Shown here piece after piece: positions 11,994 through 24,384 of a stretch of 64,000 nt of DNA. The notes below the pieces were generated by a model. The model had not been told where the DNA came from. It worked only from the letters and a program-made list of their open reading frames with translations, and made no database searches. This stretch comes from Hevea brasiliensis (Eukaryota; Streptophyta; Magnoliopsida; Malpighiales; Euphorbiaceae). Location: assembly GCF_030052815.1 (NCBI RefSeq), contig NC_079505.1:78810351-78874350 (forward strand), given 5' to 3'. The translations under genes and the position numbers were made by a program. Within the stretch, counting starts at the first letter, position 1; every line of letters starts with the position of its first letter.

Positions 11994-12130
11994 TACATTT
12001 ATTTTGTCTCACACTTTCATAATCCACTAACTTAACTATTGGAGTGATAAGTATGGACGTCCCGCTTGATCTCTAACCCTTGTTCGTGATTGCAGAGATC
12101 CTTGATTTCAAATAGAAGAGAGGTTGCAGT

Positions 12131-14273
12131 CATATAAAAGAGGGTCGTTCAAGGCATAGACGGTCATAAAATACCCTGCAATTATTCCTCGATATTCCTT
12201 TGACACATGGCACTCATGAAAACACCCCGGATCTCAAAGCTATCAAATCATTTTGGTAATTTCTTCACAGGTTGTTTGAGTTTCTTAGATGTTACCAAAT
12301 GATTGATGTCTTGGTATTAATCACAACATAGGATCAATAGGAACTCGCGTATAAAAATAAAAGCTATTTCCTTGAAAGAAATACCAGCAAAACAAGTCAC
12401 CAACACAGCTTCTCCACACTTGCGCAAAATGTTTCATGGAACAAGTCCTCTTGAATATGTAATGAAATCCAAAAAGTGAGGGTTTTAGAGGTTTTGAAAT
12501 CTCTGAAAACCTACCTCTTGTAAAAAATCAAATCTATTCCTTGCCTTCAAAAACTTCCTCTGTAAATGGGTGTAAACATTGACCAAAAAATAGAAAAGAA
12601 AACACATTCTTTAGGTACCATTTTATATCAACCTGAAGTCAACATGGGAAATGAAGCTAGGAGCTAACTAGAACAAGATAATTTTCCCTGTTGAGAGAGA
12701 CACTTGAAGCCAATGTCTCTATCAAGTCCTACTCCTATATCAAGACTTGCTAGCCATGCCGTGGGAACAAAAGGGTACTGCATCCAAACACAAACGCCCA
12801 TTTAAATTGTATTTGAAGCTAATGTCTCTTTCAAGACTTGAATTGCACTTGAAGTTAATGTCTGTTTCAAGTGCTAACCCCATCTTGATAAAACTTTGTC
12901 TGATCATTGACAATAATAATAATCTAATGCAGATGCTTTGCTTCCAATTGATGATCATCAGATATGGCACTCAATTGGTCAACGGGGGTACTATGAGGTC
13001 TGCATTGCACGTACAACTATATAAACAACAAGGGCTATACTTATAACTAATGAGTGTGAGCTTACTGCTTACATTATGTTACTGTAGGTATGGGACCCCA
13101 ACAACTACTAACAAGCATACTTGCAAGTACTGTTTTGCAAGACCATCACCAGCTATTCTTTATCAGACGGCAATAAATGAAGATGTACGCATCAGGGTTC
13201 AGTAGGACCCACAAAAGTAATTTGTAGACACACATGTATAGAGAGAGAGGGCAGGGGGCAGCTTTTGCTTTTTAAAGTTGGCTGCTTTTGGATTGTTTAT
13301 AGGGATATTTTGTTGACCGTGGAGACATTGCGAGTGTTTTAGAATCAGTAAAGCAAAGCAACAAAAACCAACTGGGGTCATAGAGAAATGATAAATAAAA
13401 ATTAGAAAATGGAAAAGAAAGAGAAAAAGCAAATTGAAATAATTCACATAACAAAGATCTCACGAGGAGCAGTTGCATCACCAATCTCCATGTTCAGTCC
13501 CTCGAGATTCTCACCTTCTCCTCATAACAAAGATAGAGAAGAATGGAATTTATTTAGAACGTGGAACTAAACAAAAAAGAAAAAAATTTAAAGAAAATGA
13601 CTAACCTCAGGGAATGTTGGATTCCCAGAGTCCACAGTGGAAGCTTAGCAACCCAAAGCAAATCCCAAACTCTTGTCCTCTCTCTCTCTCTGTGTATGAG
13701 TGACAGCAACAAACTTCTTGACCCACATAGTGATATCGATTAAATCTTCTTATTTATAATATGTTACAATGGCTAACAGTTAATACTGCACTTGCTTTTC
13801 ACATTTTATATAATCAGGGAATATAATAGGGGAATTCCTCTACAATCCTTTTCTCGAAACAAATGCATGATTGAACGAATTTTGCTTTTCTTAATAATCT
13901 TTTATATTATCAAGATTTGGTTAGGGTGATCACATAGCTTTTATATATTCTTTTCTCATACTTAGCTGAACCAGTGGCCGGAATGCTACTTATCTTTAGT
14001 CTTATACTGCCAAACCTTTTTTTTCTTGGCTCTTGGGTTCTGACGCAAGGCGTGAGTGAGTGAGTGCAGTTGTTGGAGAGAATGAGGTTGGTGTTATGTG
14101 AAGCTTAAACATGAGAAAACAACACAAAACCCAAATCAAAAATTTTTTTTTGGTTGAATCTTTCAAAACTATCAGATCATTTCTAACTCCTATCTAACCT
14201 TTACTAGCCCGCTTCATATTTTAATCAGTAGCTATTCTTGGCAATTGGGTATTTGATTTGCTCCTTGGATTCA
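12131..14273. other. Intergenic, including the likely promoter of the receptor kinase
   Basis: No coding sequence is supported. A short palindromic 26-bp motif occurs three times at 12702-12872. A (CT)n run lies at about 13676-13691. The last few hundred bases should hold the promoter and 5' UTR of the kinase gene; I see no decisive TATA box. Confidence 0.5.
12702..12872. repeat. Three copies of a 26-bp near-palindromic motif
   Basis: Copies lie at 12702-12727, 12811-12836 and 12847-12872. The pattern is ACTTGAAG, a core close to YYAATGTCTST, then TTCAAGT, so the outer seven bases of the first and third copies are inverted complements. The middle copy has decayed outer bases. The spacing is irregular. 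Confidence 0.6.
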
Positions 14274-17200
14274 ATGGAGGCATGGGAAAGGAATGCCCTT
14301 TTTTGTGCGGTTTTGTCTTGCTTATGGACATCTGTATGCGGATTACTATCTCCAAAAGGTGTCAACTATGAAGGTAAAGGAGTTTTGGCTTACATTCTGG
14401 GAAACTAGATGTACTCTTATCTTTGAAGTTTTTTTAAAAGAGGTGATTTTTACAAATTGTTCAATTTTTCTTTTTTCCAGTGGAGGCTTTGGTGAGCATT
14501 AAGGATTCACTGCATGATCCTCATAATGTTCTTAACTGGGATGCAACTGCTGTGGATCCATGCAGCTGGACTATGATCACTTGTTCTCCTGATGGTCTGG
14601 TTACTGGCCTGTAAGTACCTAAAATACATATGCGACTGAACATAAAATATTCCATTTTGATAAAATCTCATTGAGCAAGGATTTCTCAACTAGTTACTAT
14701 GGCTTTGTTGCAGAGGAGCTCCAAGCCAAAGTTTATCTGGAACTCTTTCACCAAGCATAGGAAACTTATCAAATCTCCAGCTTGTGTGAGTATACAATTA
14801 ATCCTGTGAGGAAGCAAGGTATTATGTTTCTGTTCAGGTTATTTAATTAGAAAAAAGGTGTTTTGCAGGCTTCTACAGAATAACAACATTACAGGACATT
14901 TACCCTCTGAGCTTGGGAGGCTTTCAAAACTCAAAACACTTGATCTTTCTAATAACTTCTTCAGTGGTCAAATTCCCAGTACTCTATCCAACCTAAAAAA
15001 CCTTCAATACTTGTAAGTATAAATAGTATACGATTCCATATTTGACATTTGTTCTTTCTTCTCTCCTTCACCTCTCATCCCTTATTTTCCCTAAAAATTT
15101 CAAAATCATAAGGTAGTTTATTTGAATCTTGTTTCTTGGAATCAGGAGGCTAAACAATAACACTCTCTATGGACCAATTCCTTCCTCTTTGGCTAACATG
15201 ACCCAGCTTTCCTTCCTGTAATTCACTTCAACTTTACCTTTCAGAATTATGTATAATTTTCTGCTGATAAAAATTACTTGAGATCTAAGTGGATTTCATT
15301 TAATGTTCCAGGGACTTGTCTTATAATAATCTGACTGGTCCTGTACCTAGTTTTCATGCTAAAACATCCAAGTAAGTCAATCCCGAAAATTTCCTTTTTC
15401 CTCTACCTCACCTTCCATATCAAATATGAAGTTGAATTACTATTATATTTCGTCCATTATTTGTTTACTTATTGGTGTGTGGATTAACACAGCATTGTAG
15501 GAAACCCTCTGATATGTGGAACTGCAAAAGACTGTCCTGGATCCGTACCGACTCCACAATCTTTGTTCTTGAATAATTCACAAAGTAATTATAGTTCCCA
15601 CCTTGAAAGTTCCTCTACTAACTTGGAAGTTCAAATTTTTCTGCTCTAAAATCTGTTGTGCCCCTTTCTTTAAACTTGTACTTTCTTTTTAGTTATAATT
15701 TATGTTGCTTTTGACTTTGGATTCAAGTTCATGATTGTTTATCCTGTTTGTGTTTTTGAGATAGCAAAGCTTTCTTTGGCAGTTTCAAATTTCTAATGTT
15801 AAATAGTCCATAGTAGTCTGCTTTAGAATTTTTTTTTTTTTTTTAATCCTCACATGTTTGCCTTTGCTTCTTAAGACTCTCAACCTTCTGGAAGTGGAAA
15901 GAGTCACAAAATTGCCTTGGCCTTTGGTTCAAGCCTGGGCTGTGTCTGTCTGTTGATTCTTGGATTCGGTTTTCTTCTATGGTGGAGGCAAAGACGCCAC
16001 CAGCAAATATTCTTTGATGTTAATGGTTAGTAAGGCAAAATCTTGACTAGAATAAATAAAGCATTAGCAGCACCAAATAGTTGTTAAAACAAAGCAGATC
16101 CTCATGAACACATTGTGTTCTCTATATTTCAGAACAGCGTCACGAACAACTGAACCTTGGAAACCTGAAGAGATTTCAATTCAAAGAACTTCAGGCAGCT
16201 ACAAACAACTTCAGCAGGAAGAACCTGATAGGAGAAGGTGGTTTTGGAAATGTTTACAAAGGGTATCTCCAAGATGGAACAGTTGTAGCTGTTAAAAGGC
16301 TGAAAGATGGCAATGCCATTGCTGGTGAGATCCAATTTCAAAGAGAAGTAGAGATGATCAGCCTAGCAGTTCATCGCAATCTCCTCCGTCTCTATGGATT
16401 TTGCATGACAGCAAATGAAAGGCTGTTGATTTACCCTTACATGTCCAACGGGAGTGTTGCTACTCGTCTCAAGGGTAAGGCTTCCATCAATACAGCTTCT
16501 GTATACTGCTACGTCTCTCTCTTTTAACGTGAAATTCTCCTACTATTTCTCTTGCAGCCAAACCAGCCTTGGACTGGGGCACAAGGAAAAGAATTGCCTT
16601 AGGAGCTGCAAGAGGTTTACTATACTTGCATGAGCAGTGCGATCCCAAGATAATTCACAGGGATGTTAAGGCTGCAAATATACTGCTTGATGACTACTGT
16701 GAAGCTGTTGTAGGAGATTTTGGATTGGCAAAGCTATTAGATCACAGGGACTCGCATGTGACCACAACTGTGAGAGGTACTATGGGACACATAGCCCCTG
16801 AGTATCTCTCAACAGGTCAATCCTCCGAGAAAACAGATGTTTTTGGGTTTGGAATCCTTTTACTTGAATTAATATCTGGCTTAAGAGCTGTGGAATTTGG
16901 GAAGTCAGCAAACCGCAAAGGAGCCATACTTGACTGGGTAGGCTAACTGGCTATGGCTTGATGTTTTTGTAGTTCACAAAATTAGATTACCATTCCATGA
17001 CTGAAATTATAATGCAAATTGCAGGTGAAGAAGATTCATCAGGAAAACAAGCTTGAGTTGTTAGTTGACAAGGATCTGAAAAGTAACTATGATAGAATCG
17101 AGCTAGAAGAAATGGTTCGGGTAGCTCTGCTATGCACCCAATACCTTCCAAGTCACAGACCTAAAATGTCAGAGGTGGTTCGGATGTTAGAAGGAGACGG

Positions 17201-17345
17201 ACTTGCTGAGAAATGGGAAGCATCTCAGAAAGCTGAATCAACCAGATCTAAAGCCAATGAGTTCTCATCTTCGGAGCGATATTCTGATCTTACTGATGAC
17301 TCTTCATTGCTCGTCCAAGCGATGGAGCTCTCTGGACCTAGGTGA
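14274..17345 (+). CDS. NIK: NIK-type LRR receptor-like kinase (NSP-interacting kinase family)
   Basis: Eleven exons join in frame to 620 residues: 14274-14373, 14481-14610, 14714-14785, 14869-15012, 15146-15217, 15312-15371, 15493-15584, 15876-16025, 16133-16474, 16558-16937 and 17025-17345. All introns are GT-AG. In order there is a signal peptide (about 1-25), an LRR N-terminal cap with the DPCSW motif, about five leucine-rich repeats in 72- or 144-nt exons, a membrane span (about 236-260) and a Ser/Thr kinase. Key kinase parts are GEGGFGNV at 307-314, Lys328, HRD 421-423, DFG 441-443 and activation-loop Thr456, Thr457 and Thr462. The end [11 protein letters not shown] is typical of LRR-RLK subfamily II. 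The closest known proteins are Arabidopsis NIK1-NIK3, plasma-membrane kinases that signal to restrain translation in antiviral defence. Which paralogue this is cannot be settled. It appears intact. Confidence 0.96.
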
Positions 17346-18424
17346 CAAGATTCTCAAAAAAGATGGGAAAGCATTTTACATAGCTTGAAATGAAAAGAAT
17401 CCAAGATAACATGCTTGTGAAAACAAACTTCTTGTATATTAGCAAACATATTGCAGCTCTAAAGCTTCATTTCAAATTTTCTTACTGTACAGAATCGGGA
17501 TTTGAAATTGACATACAGTTGAGCGATACATGTCTTCCTGTTCCTGTTTGAGTGAAGATTTTTCTTATTTTCGGAGATTTTCATCTGGGGTTGAATGTAA
17601 TAATCATCCTTCAATAAAATATTGTTTCTTCTGCTTAAACTCCTATTGCATCTCACGTTTTGAAGAGAAATAGTGGAAATTACTATAAAAAATCTGATGC
17701 TTGTACTCCTGAAATTTATTCGTTAAGGTTGTGTATGGGCATATAATGCATAGAATAGATGCTTTCGCAGTGATGAGGATGGGTTGTAATACTGATTCCC
17801 GATAGGGTATTCGTTCATCTGCCTAGTAATAATTATAGAAGGTTACTAAATTGGTGTCTTGCCCCTGTCCATTTAACCTGAAATTTCATAGTAACAAAGG
17901 GACAAACTTTAAGATGTGGACTGCCAAAGCTGTATCTAATAGATTGATATCACATTGAAATTCAAATCACGATATTCAATAGCAAATTTTAGTTCTGGTA
18001 TGAAGAATAATAATGCAGGCTACCATGCCAAGCAGATTCTTGTTTGACATAATTTCAAGGCTGTAGACAAGCAGTAATATTGCAATAATATTGTAGGATC
18101 CACGAAACATTTCATTTAGCATTTATTGAAAATGAAAAGGAATAAGATGAAAAAGAGAGGGAAAAAAGAGAACGAAATGATTAGTACATAAAAAAAATTA
18201 TTAATTTTTTCTTTTCCTTTTGAGATTCAAATTTCAAAGACTTGGCAAGCATCCATGACAAGGTATGGCAAAAGATCTGATTAATTGTGTCCAGGATCAA
18301 CCTTGTAAGCATATTTGATGTTCTTCTCATTTCACAATTATTTTTATCAGATACGAACAAATGCACACAAAGAATAAAAGGAAAACAACAGGGCAGGAGA
18401 AATTTAACATGCAAAACACAATTG
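17346..18424. other. 3' UTR of the kinase gene and spacer between convergent genes
   Basis: The kinase 3' UTR probably runs to about 17630, where an AATAAAAT signal (about 17614) is visible. The remainder separates the plus-strand kinase from the minus-strand FBD pseudogene and holds nothing else I recognise. Confidence 0.5.
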
Positions 18425-20008
18425 TTAATCTCGGATGAATAGAATTTCAGCTTGAGCAGATGCACGGCGAATTCAATCAGCATACTTAATCTTCCATCCA
18501 TGACATATACACAAGTTGTAATACTGATCATCTCAAGCACAGGTGAATTCGCAAGCAAAAATTTTATAAATTCCATCTCATGTGGCACACCAGACATAGC
18601 TGTCATCTTTACAATTTTAAGTTCTTCAAAAATACAATCTTTGGGGCACTCTTTGATCCAAAAATTCAAATCAGGTGCTTCCATTGCAGCCAAAGTGTTT
18701 GAGAAGCCCTATATGGCAGTCAAAGATGAAAAAGGACTTGCCTCAATCTCTAATGAGGTAAGATGAAAAAGGACTTGCCTCAATCTCTAATGAGGGTGTA
18801 CAAGAAAGCTAATTGCTTCACCAAAAATCACAAAACAAGAAGATAGCAACATTTCCAAGGTGACTGCCGAAATTTGAAGTACCTTCAGATTAGGAGAGTT
18901 TGCGATCAAGCGGAGAACAAGAAGTATCCCTTTCATATCTTCAAAGCTAACTTGATATAATTCGATTGTTTTCAGGTAGCTATAAGTAATTGGAAGTCTT
19001 CCAGGATAATCACCTATACTCATACTTGAAACCACGAAGAATAAAATTAAGCTTAAAAGAAAAGGTTTAAATGAGATATAAATACGCATGTAGTTTTGCT
19101 ATATACAACTGAGGCCCTTCCCAGTTCATCAGTTAAAACCTTGGAGCAAAGAAAAACTACATCAGCTTAAGGAATCATATATGAAAACATGCTGTTACCA
19201 TTGTTAAGTAGATATGCCCAATAAGCCTCTCAAGACGAGGAACGCCAACAAGAAACTTGATAAAATTGCAACTTGAACTTTGATCGAAGTGTTCAGCAAT
19301 GTCGTCAGTGATGTACATAGCAACTGACATGGAAACAAAAGTGGGGTATTTTCAAGACAATATCCTTGAATTCACCCTCCAAACACAAATACTTTAGATT
19401 TGGAGCTCGGATGTTTAGAACTAAACTATCAAAACATGACAATGAAAGACTCTCAAGAAGAGGACAACCAGAAATTAGATTCTCAATAGCCTCAGGAGCA
19501 ACCAAAATTTTATAAAGATTGAGACTCTTCAAGCATAAGAATCCCTTAAAACCAGGAGTGGATCAAATTCGCAACGGGCTAACTCCAAACGGGTTAACAT
19601 CTTACAATTGAAAAGACATGAAGGGACCCTAAACCACTCTCCTTCTCCTAATTCAAGAACCAATTCTTTGATCTCACATCGCGAAAGGAAAAGTATCCAC
19701 TGATCAATATCAGGGCAACACTGTAAATACGAAGCGGAAAGCTGGAACTTGTTAATGGGTCCCTGGTGAAGAAAGAGTACTCCGGTGATAAATTTGATGA
19801 GGTTGATCTCAAGAAGTCCTTTATCATTATACAATGCAACACATTTGTCATCGAAAACAAGGTGAGTAAGGGAAGCCCATCGGTAGCTCCATTCGGTGGA
19901 CAAGATGCTCGTTCTCACAGCGTCTCTTATGCGTAATCGGGTGAGAATGCTTTCTATTATGAATTGAGGCAGATCACTAAACAAATCCCAAGCCTCAACA
20001 TCACCCAT
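18425..20008 (-). pseudogene. FBD/F-box/LRR protein pseudogene, At1g13570-like
   Basis: The N-terminus is a good F-box (start at 20008, LPQFIIESILTRLRIRDAVR), followed by leucine-rich sequence and a C-terminal FBD-type block (NSPVLEMISI). Intact relatives would be SCF ubiquitin-ligase adaptors. Reading on requires several one-base shifts: near 19557 (before the GFLCLKSL stretch), two near 19340-19355 (around the NTPLL-type motif), and near 18475 (before RASAQAE). Each looks like one lost base in or beside a short run. The last-exon acceptor AG is also not visible, and a 37-bp duplication sits just before that exon. An intact relative lies at 26918-28402. Pseudogenisation is the simplest reading; clustered sequencing errors are the alternative. 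Confidence 0.8.
18724..18797. repeat. 37-bp direct tandem duplication
   Basis: Two adjacent copies begin AGATGAAAAAGGACTTGCCT at 18724 and 18761. It lies within the FBD pseudogene, between the regions matching its second and third exons, where the expected splice acceptor is missing. Confidence 0.9.
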
Positions 20009-21744
20009 TAGTACTCTCTACTTATTCTTTCGGTTCATCAGCTTTAAGACGACAACATGATGAAAACCCAATTTTTCTTCGTATGAAATTTCCCCAAATT
20101 TCTCGGCAACCAAGCAGAAAACGCCCAAAGAAAGCTGAATAAAATTGTGAAATTTCACAGCTGGATCAAGGAAAGAACCAAATTTGAAAAAATTAAATTG
20201 GGAAATTTGCGTTGAATATTGAATATATAAGCTCGAATTGATCCACTGATACTGAAATAACAACGATTCTCAGCGAAACTGCAACACAGGAATCCGAGTA
20301 AGAGGCAATGATGTAAAATAATGAGAAGAAAAAGGGCTAAAAAAGGAAAAGTTACAGGAGCTATTGCCAGATGAAGAGGAATATCGGAGAAACACGAAGT
20401 AGAAGTCGCAGGAGTTGGGTGTGGCCTTCGCCTGCTCTTTCATTGGTGTGTTCTTTACGTTTCATATCCCTTTTTTCGGAAGTGATGAAGTCGGTTCAGA
20501 CCCTAAACGTCTCGCCGTTTTACCTTCTTCGATCAAGGACCAATGCGATTATGCAAGTACTAGAAACGCATGTCGTTTTAGTAAATCTGGACAGCCAAAC
20601 AGTGTAGAGGTTTTGCAAGTGCAAGTATTGAATTTAATTAAACACCTAACATAATAAATAATTGTTTTTGTGTGATTGTCATGGAGAATTTCTTTAAATT
20701 TTAAAAAATAATAATCCAACTCAGGTATTCTAAGGCACTCAGACAGCTCAAGACCTCAATTAAATCAGAGATCTTCCTCCTCCTGGTTCTGGATGTGCAC
20801 CTTTGGTCACATAAATTGATGCTCTTGCAAATTATAAATTACAAATTGATACCATAAATTATAAATTCATGATTTTTCTTCTCATCTTTTCACTTTTTTG
20901 CCACTGACTGAATTTAATAAGACAAGTTTAGATAGTATATAATCGAGTTTGGGATGGGTTTACATTTAAAATTTAATGCCTGTAATAGGTTCGAATCGAG
21001 TTCAGATTTTACATATTAGATATCCGTTACTCGAATCTGTTTATATAAATATTTAATTAAATATAAAATATATGTTTTTTTATAATAATATTTATAAATA
21101 TTTATAAATTTTATTTTATATAAAATAAAATTGAAATATTTTATGAAATTTTTAAAATATAAATTATTAATAAAAATATTTTTTATATAGATTATTAATT
21201 AAATATATAAAATTAAATGGGTTTGGATATTTTTCGAGTAATAACAATCGGATTTTGAACGGATTCGAGTTTTGAGAATATTAATCGGGCTTGGATTCGA
21301 GTATGGTGATTTTCACGAGTGCCCTACCTATTGCCATCCCTAACCCATACACATGTGCCTTCAATTTTTTTTTTCTTTAACACTTCTAGAAAACCTTAAT
21401 TCAATGCGACAGTGGGTTAATTTGACCATCATCTCTCAGTTTAAGTGATTGTATTAATATTATCTCTCAACTTTAATTTATATTTAAAAAAAGCATAATT
21501 ATTAATTTATAGATTAATATATGACAAAATTTTATTCATTGTCGCTCAACTTAAATACATATAATATACATATCACTCAATTTTAATTTGTATTAAAAAA
21601 TTATTAAATTTCAATTTAATATGTAAATAGTTTTTAATGTAAAATGTGCTAAATAATAATGAAAGATTTTGTACATTATTTTGCTAACTTAAGAAGGAAA
21701 GACGTGTATATATATATATAATTAAAGTTTAAATATCATTAAAA
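20009..21744. other. 5' flank of the FBD pseudogene, then AT-rich repeats
   Basis: 20009-20340 is the likely leader and promoter region of the FBD pseudogene. About 20920-21345 is a repeat-like block with scattered TTCGAGT and ACGGATTCGAG motifs, ending TTGCCATCCC, a motif seen in many plant repeats. No gene is supported. Confidence 0.45.
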
Positions 21745-22260
21745 TAAAGTGATGCTACTGAAAGTCCTTGAGATCTGGCCTTAATGTTACGTAAGTCTGT
21801 AACAAATAAAAAAAAGGTGAGGTGAGTGGCCTTCTAGTAAGCCACTATGACGCTTAAGTTAGAGAAAACTGAATATGAAAATATTGAGAGAACTGTGATG
21901 AAATTTTGAGAATGAGAATTTACATACCTTATTTCTGATTACTTGGTTGGTATTTATAGGCCTTTTAGAAAAATAGTTGTTACTTCGTTTATGGAGATAA
22001 TCTTGATTGATATATGAAGATCGTCTTCACTAAATCCGCTCTTGCTTGATTACTGGCGTGACTAATGCTCGGTACGTGAGATCCGGTCTTGCTTAATTAT
22101 TGGTGTGATTATTGTTTAATATATCTTTTGTTTGCCTTGGTAGGCGATCGAATGTGTTTCGTTCTGTCTTATTTCAGTCTCTAGTGCTTTGTTTGGCTTG
22201 CTTTATCTTTTGACTATCTAAAACAGTGTTTGACATTTCTGATTGTTATGTTGGATATTT
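21745..22260 (-). mobile_element. LTR-like sequence, minus strand
   Basis: Read on the minus strand there is a TATA box (TATAAATA, 21951-21958), then an A/T- and C/T-rich stretch, then CTAACTTAAGCGTCATAGTGG, and an end near CAGTAGCATCA. This order is typical of the promoter half of short plant LTRs. The other boundary and a partner LTR were not found. Confidence 0.42.
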
Positions 22261-24384
22261 GTTTAGAATTTTGAATATTTAACTTGAATTTTGAGCGAGT
22301 AGTATCATAAAGTATAATGTATATTACTTTTTTTTAATTAAAATAAAATAAAAAAATTAAGATAAATTAAATGTGAATTTTTTAAAATATTATTAATTTT
22401 TCTTTAAAAAAACATAATACAATAAAAACAACAATCAAATTGCATTCTCAAAACTAGTTAAAATATTGATTATATAAATCATTTTTTTTTTCTTTTTCTG
22501 GGTATACCTGAATTTTTTTTCCTGATTACTGAACTTGTTCCTGGCCTCTAAGGGACACTGGATTCTTAAACAATTTTGGATTTTGTTATCTGGGTTTTGG
22601 AGTTCTGGGTATCCAATATCGTATCATAGCCAAGCAAGCTAACAAAAAGAGATGTTTCTTGTACTTATTTTTATCTTGATTAAAAAAAAAATTAACGTCA
22701 ATATGATGATTATTTCACTGGAAAATATGAAAAATCATGAAATTATTACATTTTACCATTTTTTTTTTTGTAATTTGTTACTTAATTTGCTTGGCCTGGG
22801 TCTGAACCAAATCCTCAACACAGTGTTACATATCTAGAGTTTAGAGTTGAGCTCTAATGGTGTCTTAAATAAAGGGTTAATGGCTAATTTTGATGCATGC
22901 AGCTGAAGGTAGGTGAAACTCTGATCCCAGATAATTTTTAGAAGCAATTTTCAAAATTGGTTTAGATGTTAAGGTGAAAATCCAACTTTAAAAACGAAGC
23001 TCATTCCGCATGAGTCTTTTAAGTCCCAAATGGAATTTATAAAGAACTGCCAAGTCAATGAGAGCTCTATAAAAGAATAAGTAGCACCAATAAAAATCAT
23101 GCAGCCATAGAATGAGCACAAAGCGAACTATTCTTTCGCCTTTTACTAAAGAATATCGTGTGTTCATTGCAGATAATGGCATACATTAATTTTTGGATGA
23201 CTCTTTATCTTTTTTATAAGGGTCTACACTAATCTTAGTCTCAAGGATTTAAAAAGCTTATTCGAATTTATTTATAAGTTACGTAAATACAAATTATGTA
23301 TGAGAGATTTGCTTTTTTCTAAATGAAGTTAATATACTGTGTGAGAAATAATAATTTTTTTCGATGTATTTTTTTAAATTGTTAAATTTAGTTGAATTTT
23401 ATATAATTTATGTTTATTATGACTTTTTATGAGCATTTATTTCTTAAACGATCCTCAAACATAAAATTAATAAACTCTAAGTTTTTCTACTCTAAAAAAA
23501 AATCTTAATAAATTTAAAATTTTATATAATAATATAAATATTACTCAATCCATTTAATTTTATATAATTTATGTTTATTATGACTTTTTTTTTTAAGATA
23601 TAAGTTCTTTTGGATGCATAGGAATTTTGCCTCATAGGGGTCCATATGTCGTCAATTTAAGAGTTAAATATTTATAAGTGTATCAATTGGATAATCTTAT
23701 TTTTATAAAAAAAATTAATAATTGATTAAAGTATCTTATAATAATTGATAAAAAAAATATAAAAAAGTGATAAGTGATAAACGCATTAGAGATAATAATA
23801 AATAAATATAAAATTAAAAAAATAATTGATATTTTTTAATTTTTCAAAATGACTAATAAAATGATATATATATTTAAAATATACATAAAATGGGAGGAAG
23901 GGAGTACCATTGCCAAGTCCATAATTGATTGATTAATTAATAGTACTTTCAGGATTTAGCAAATTTTTGTTAACCATATTGGTTGTCAATATTTAAAAGT
24001 GCAGAATTTCAGCCTATTAATATATAAAAAAGAATGATTGAGAAAAAAACTTTTTGATATGAGCATTTTAATTAAAAAAATAATTATTATATAAATTTTG
24101 TAAAATTCATTTTAAAATGCATCAAATTTAAATGGAATTGATTTTAATTTTAATAATTTTATTATTATATAAAATTATTATAATTAAAATCTAATGTTTA
24201 TTCAAATAAAAAACATAAAATTGAATTGAATTTTCGGAATTGAAGGTAACCAACCATAGCGTAATAGTAAAACCTGAGACCTACCAGTATGGAGACGCTA
24301 GAGCCTCGTTGGCTGCTTTGCAACAATAATAACTGATGTGAGTGCTAGTTCCAAACCATAAAGGGATAGTGTTGAGTTAAGGCT
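22261..24384. other. AT-rich intergenic, and PPR gene promoter
   Basis: No gene is supported. The sequence is low-complexity AT-rich with many short ambiguous inverted repeats. The last 150 bases are less AT-rich and should hold the PPR promoter and leader. Confidence 0.5.

Larger units (their letters stand above)
11024..12130 (+). mobile_element. Decayed LTR-like sequence with a nested MITE
   Basis: Several features resemble the promoter end of a plant LTR. They are a CTCTATAAGTCC TATA-like motif at about 11683, and, about 300 bp later (beyond a nested insert), an ACTAACTTAACTATTGGAGTG motif followed by GGACGTCCCG. That block is common in short plant LTR retroelements. Termini, PBS and a partner LTR were not found, so limits are approximate. 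Confidence 0.35.

Noticed and set aside
20371..20654. Two overlapping open frames divergent from the FBD pseudogene
   Set aside because: Both are short, use different frames and show no family resemblance. The region is better explained as the FBD leader or promoter.
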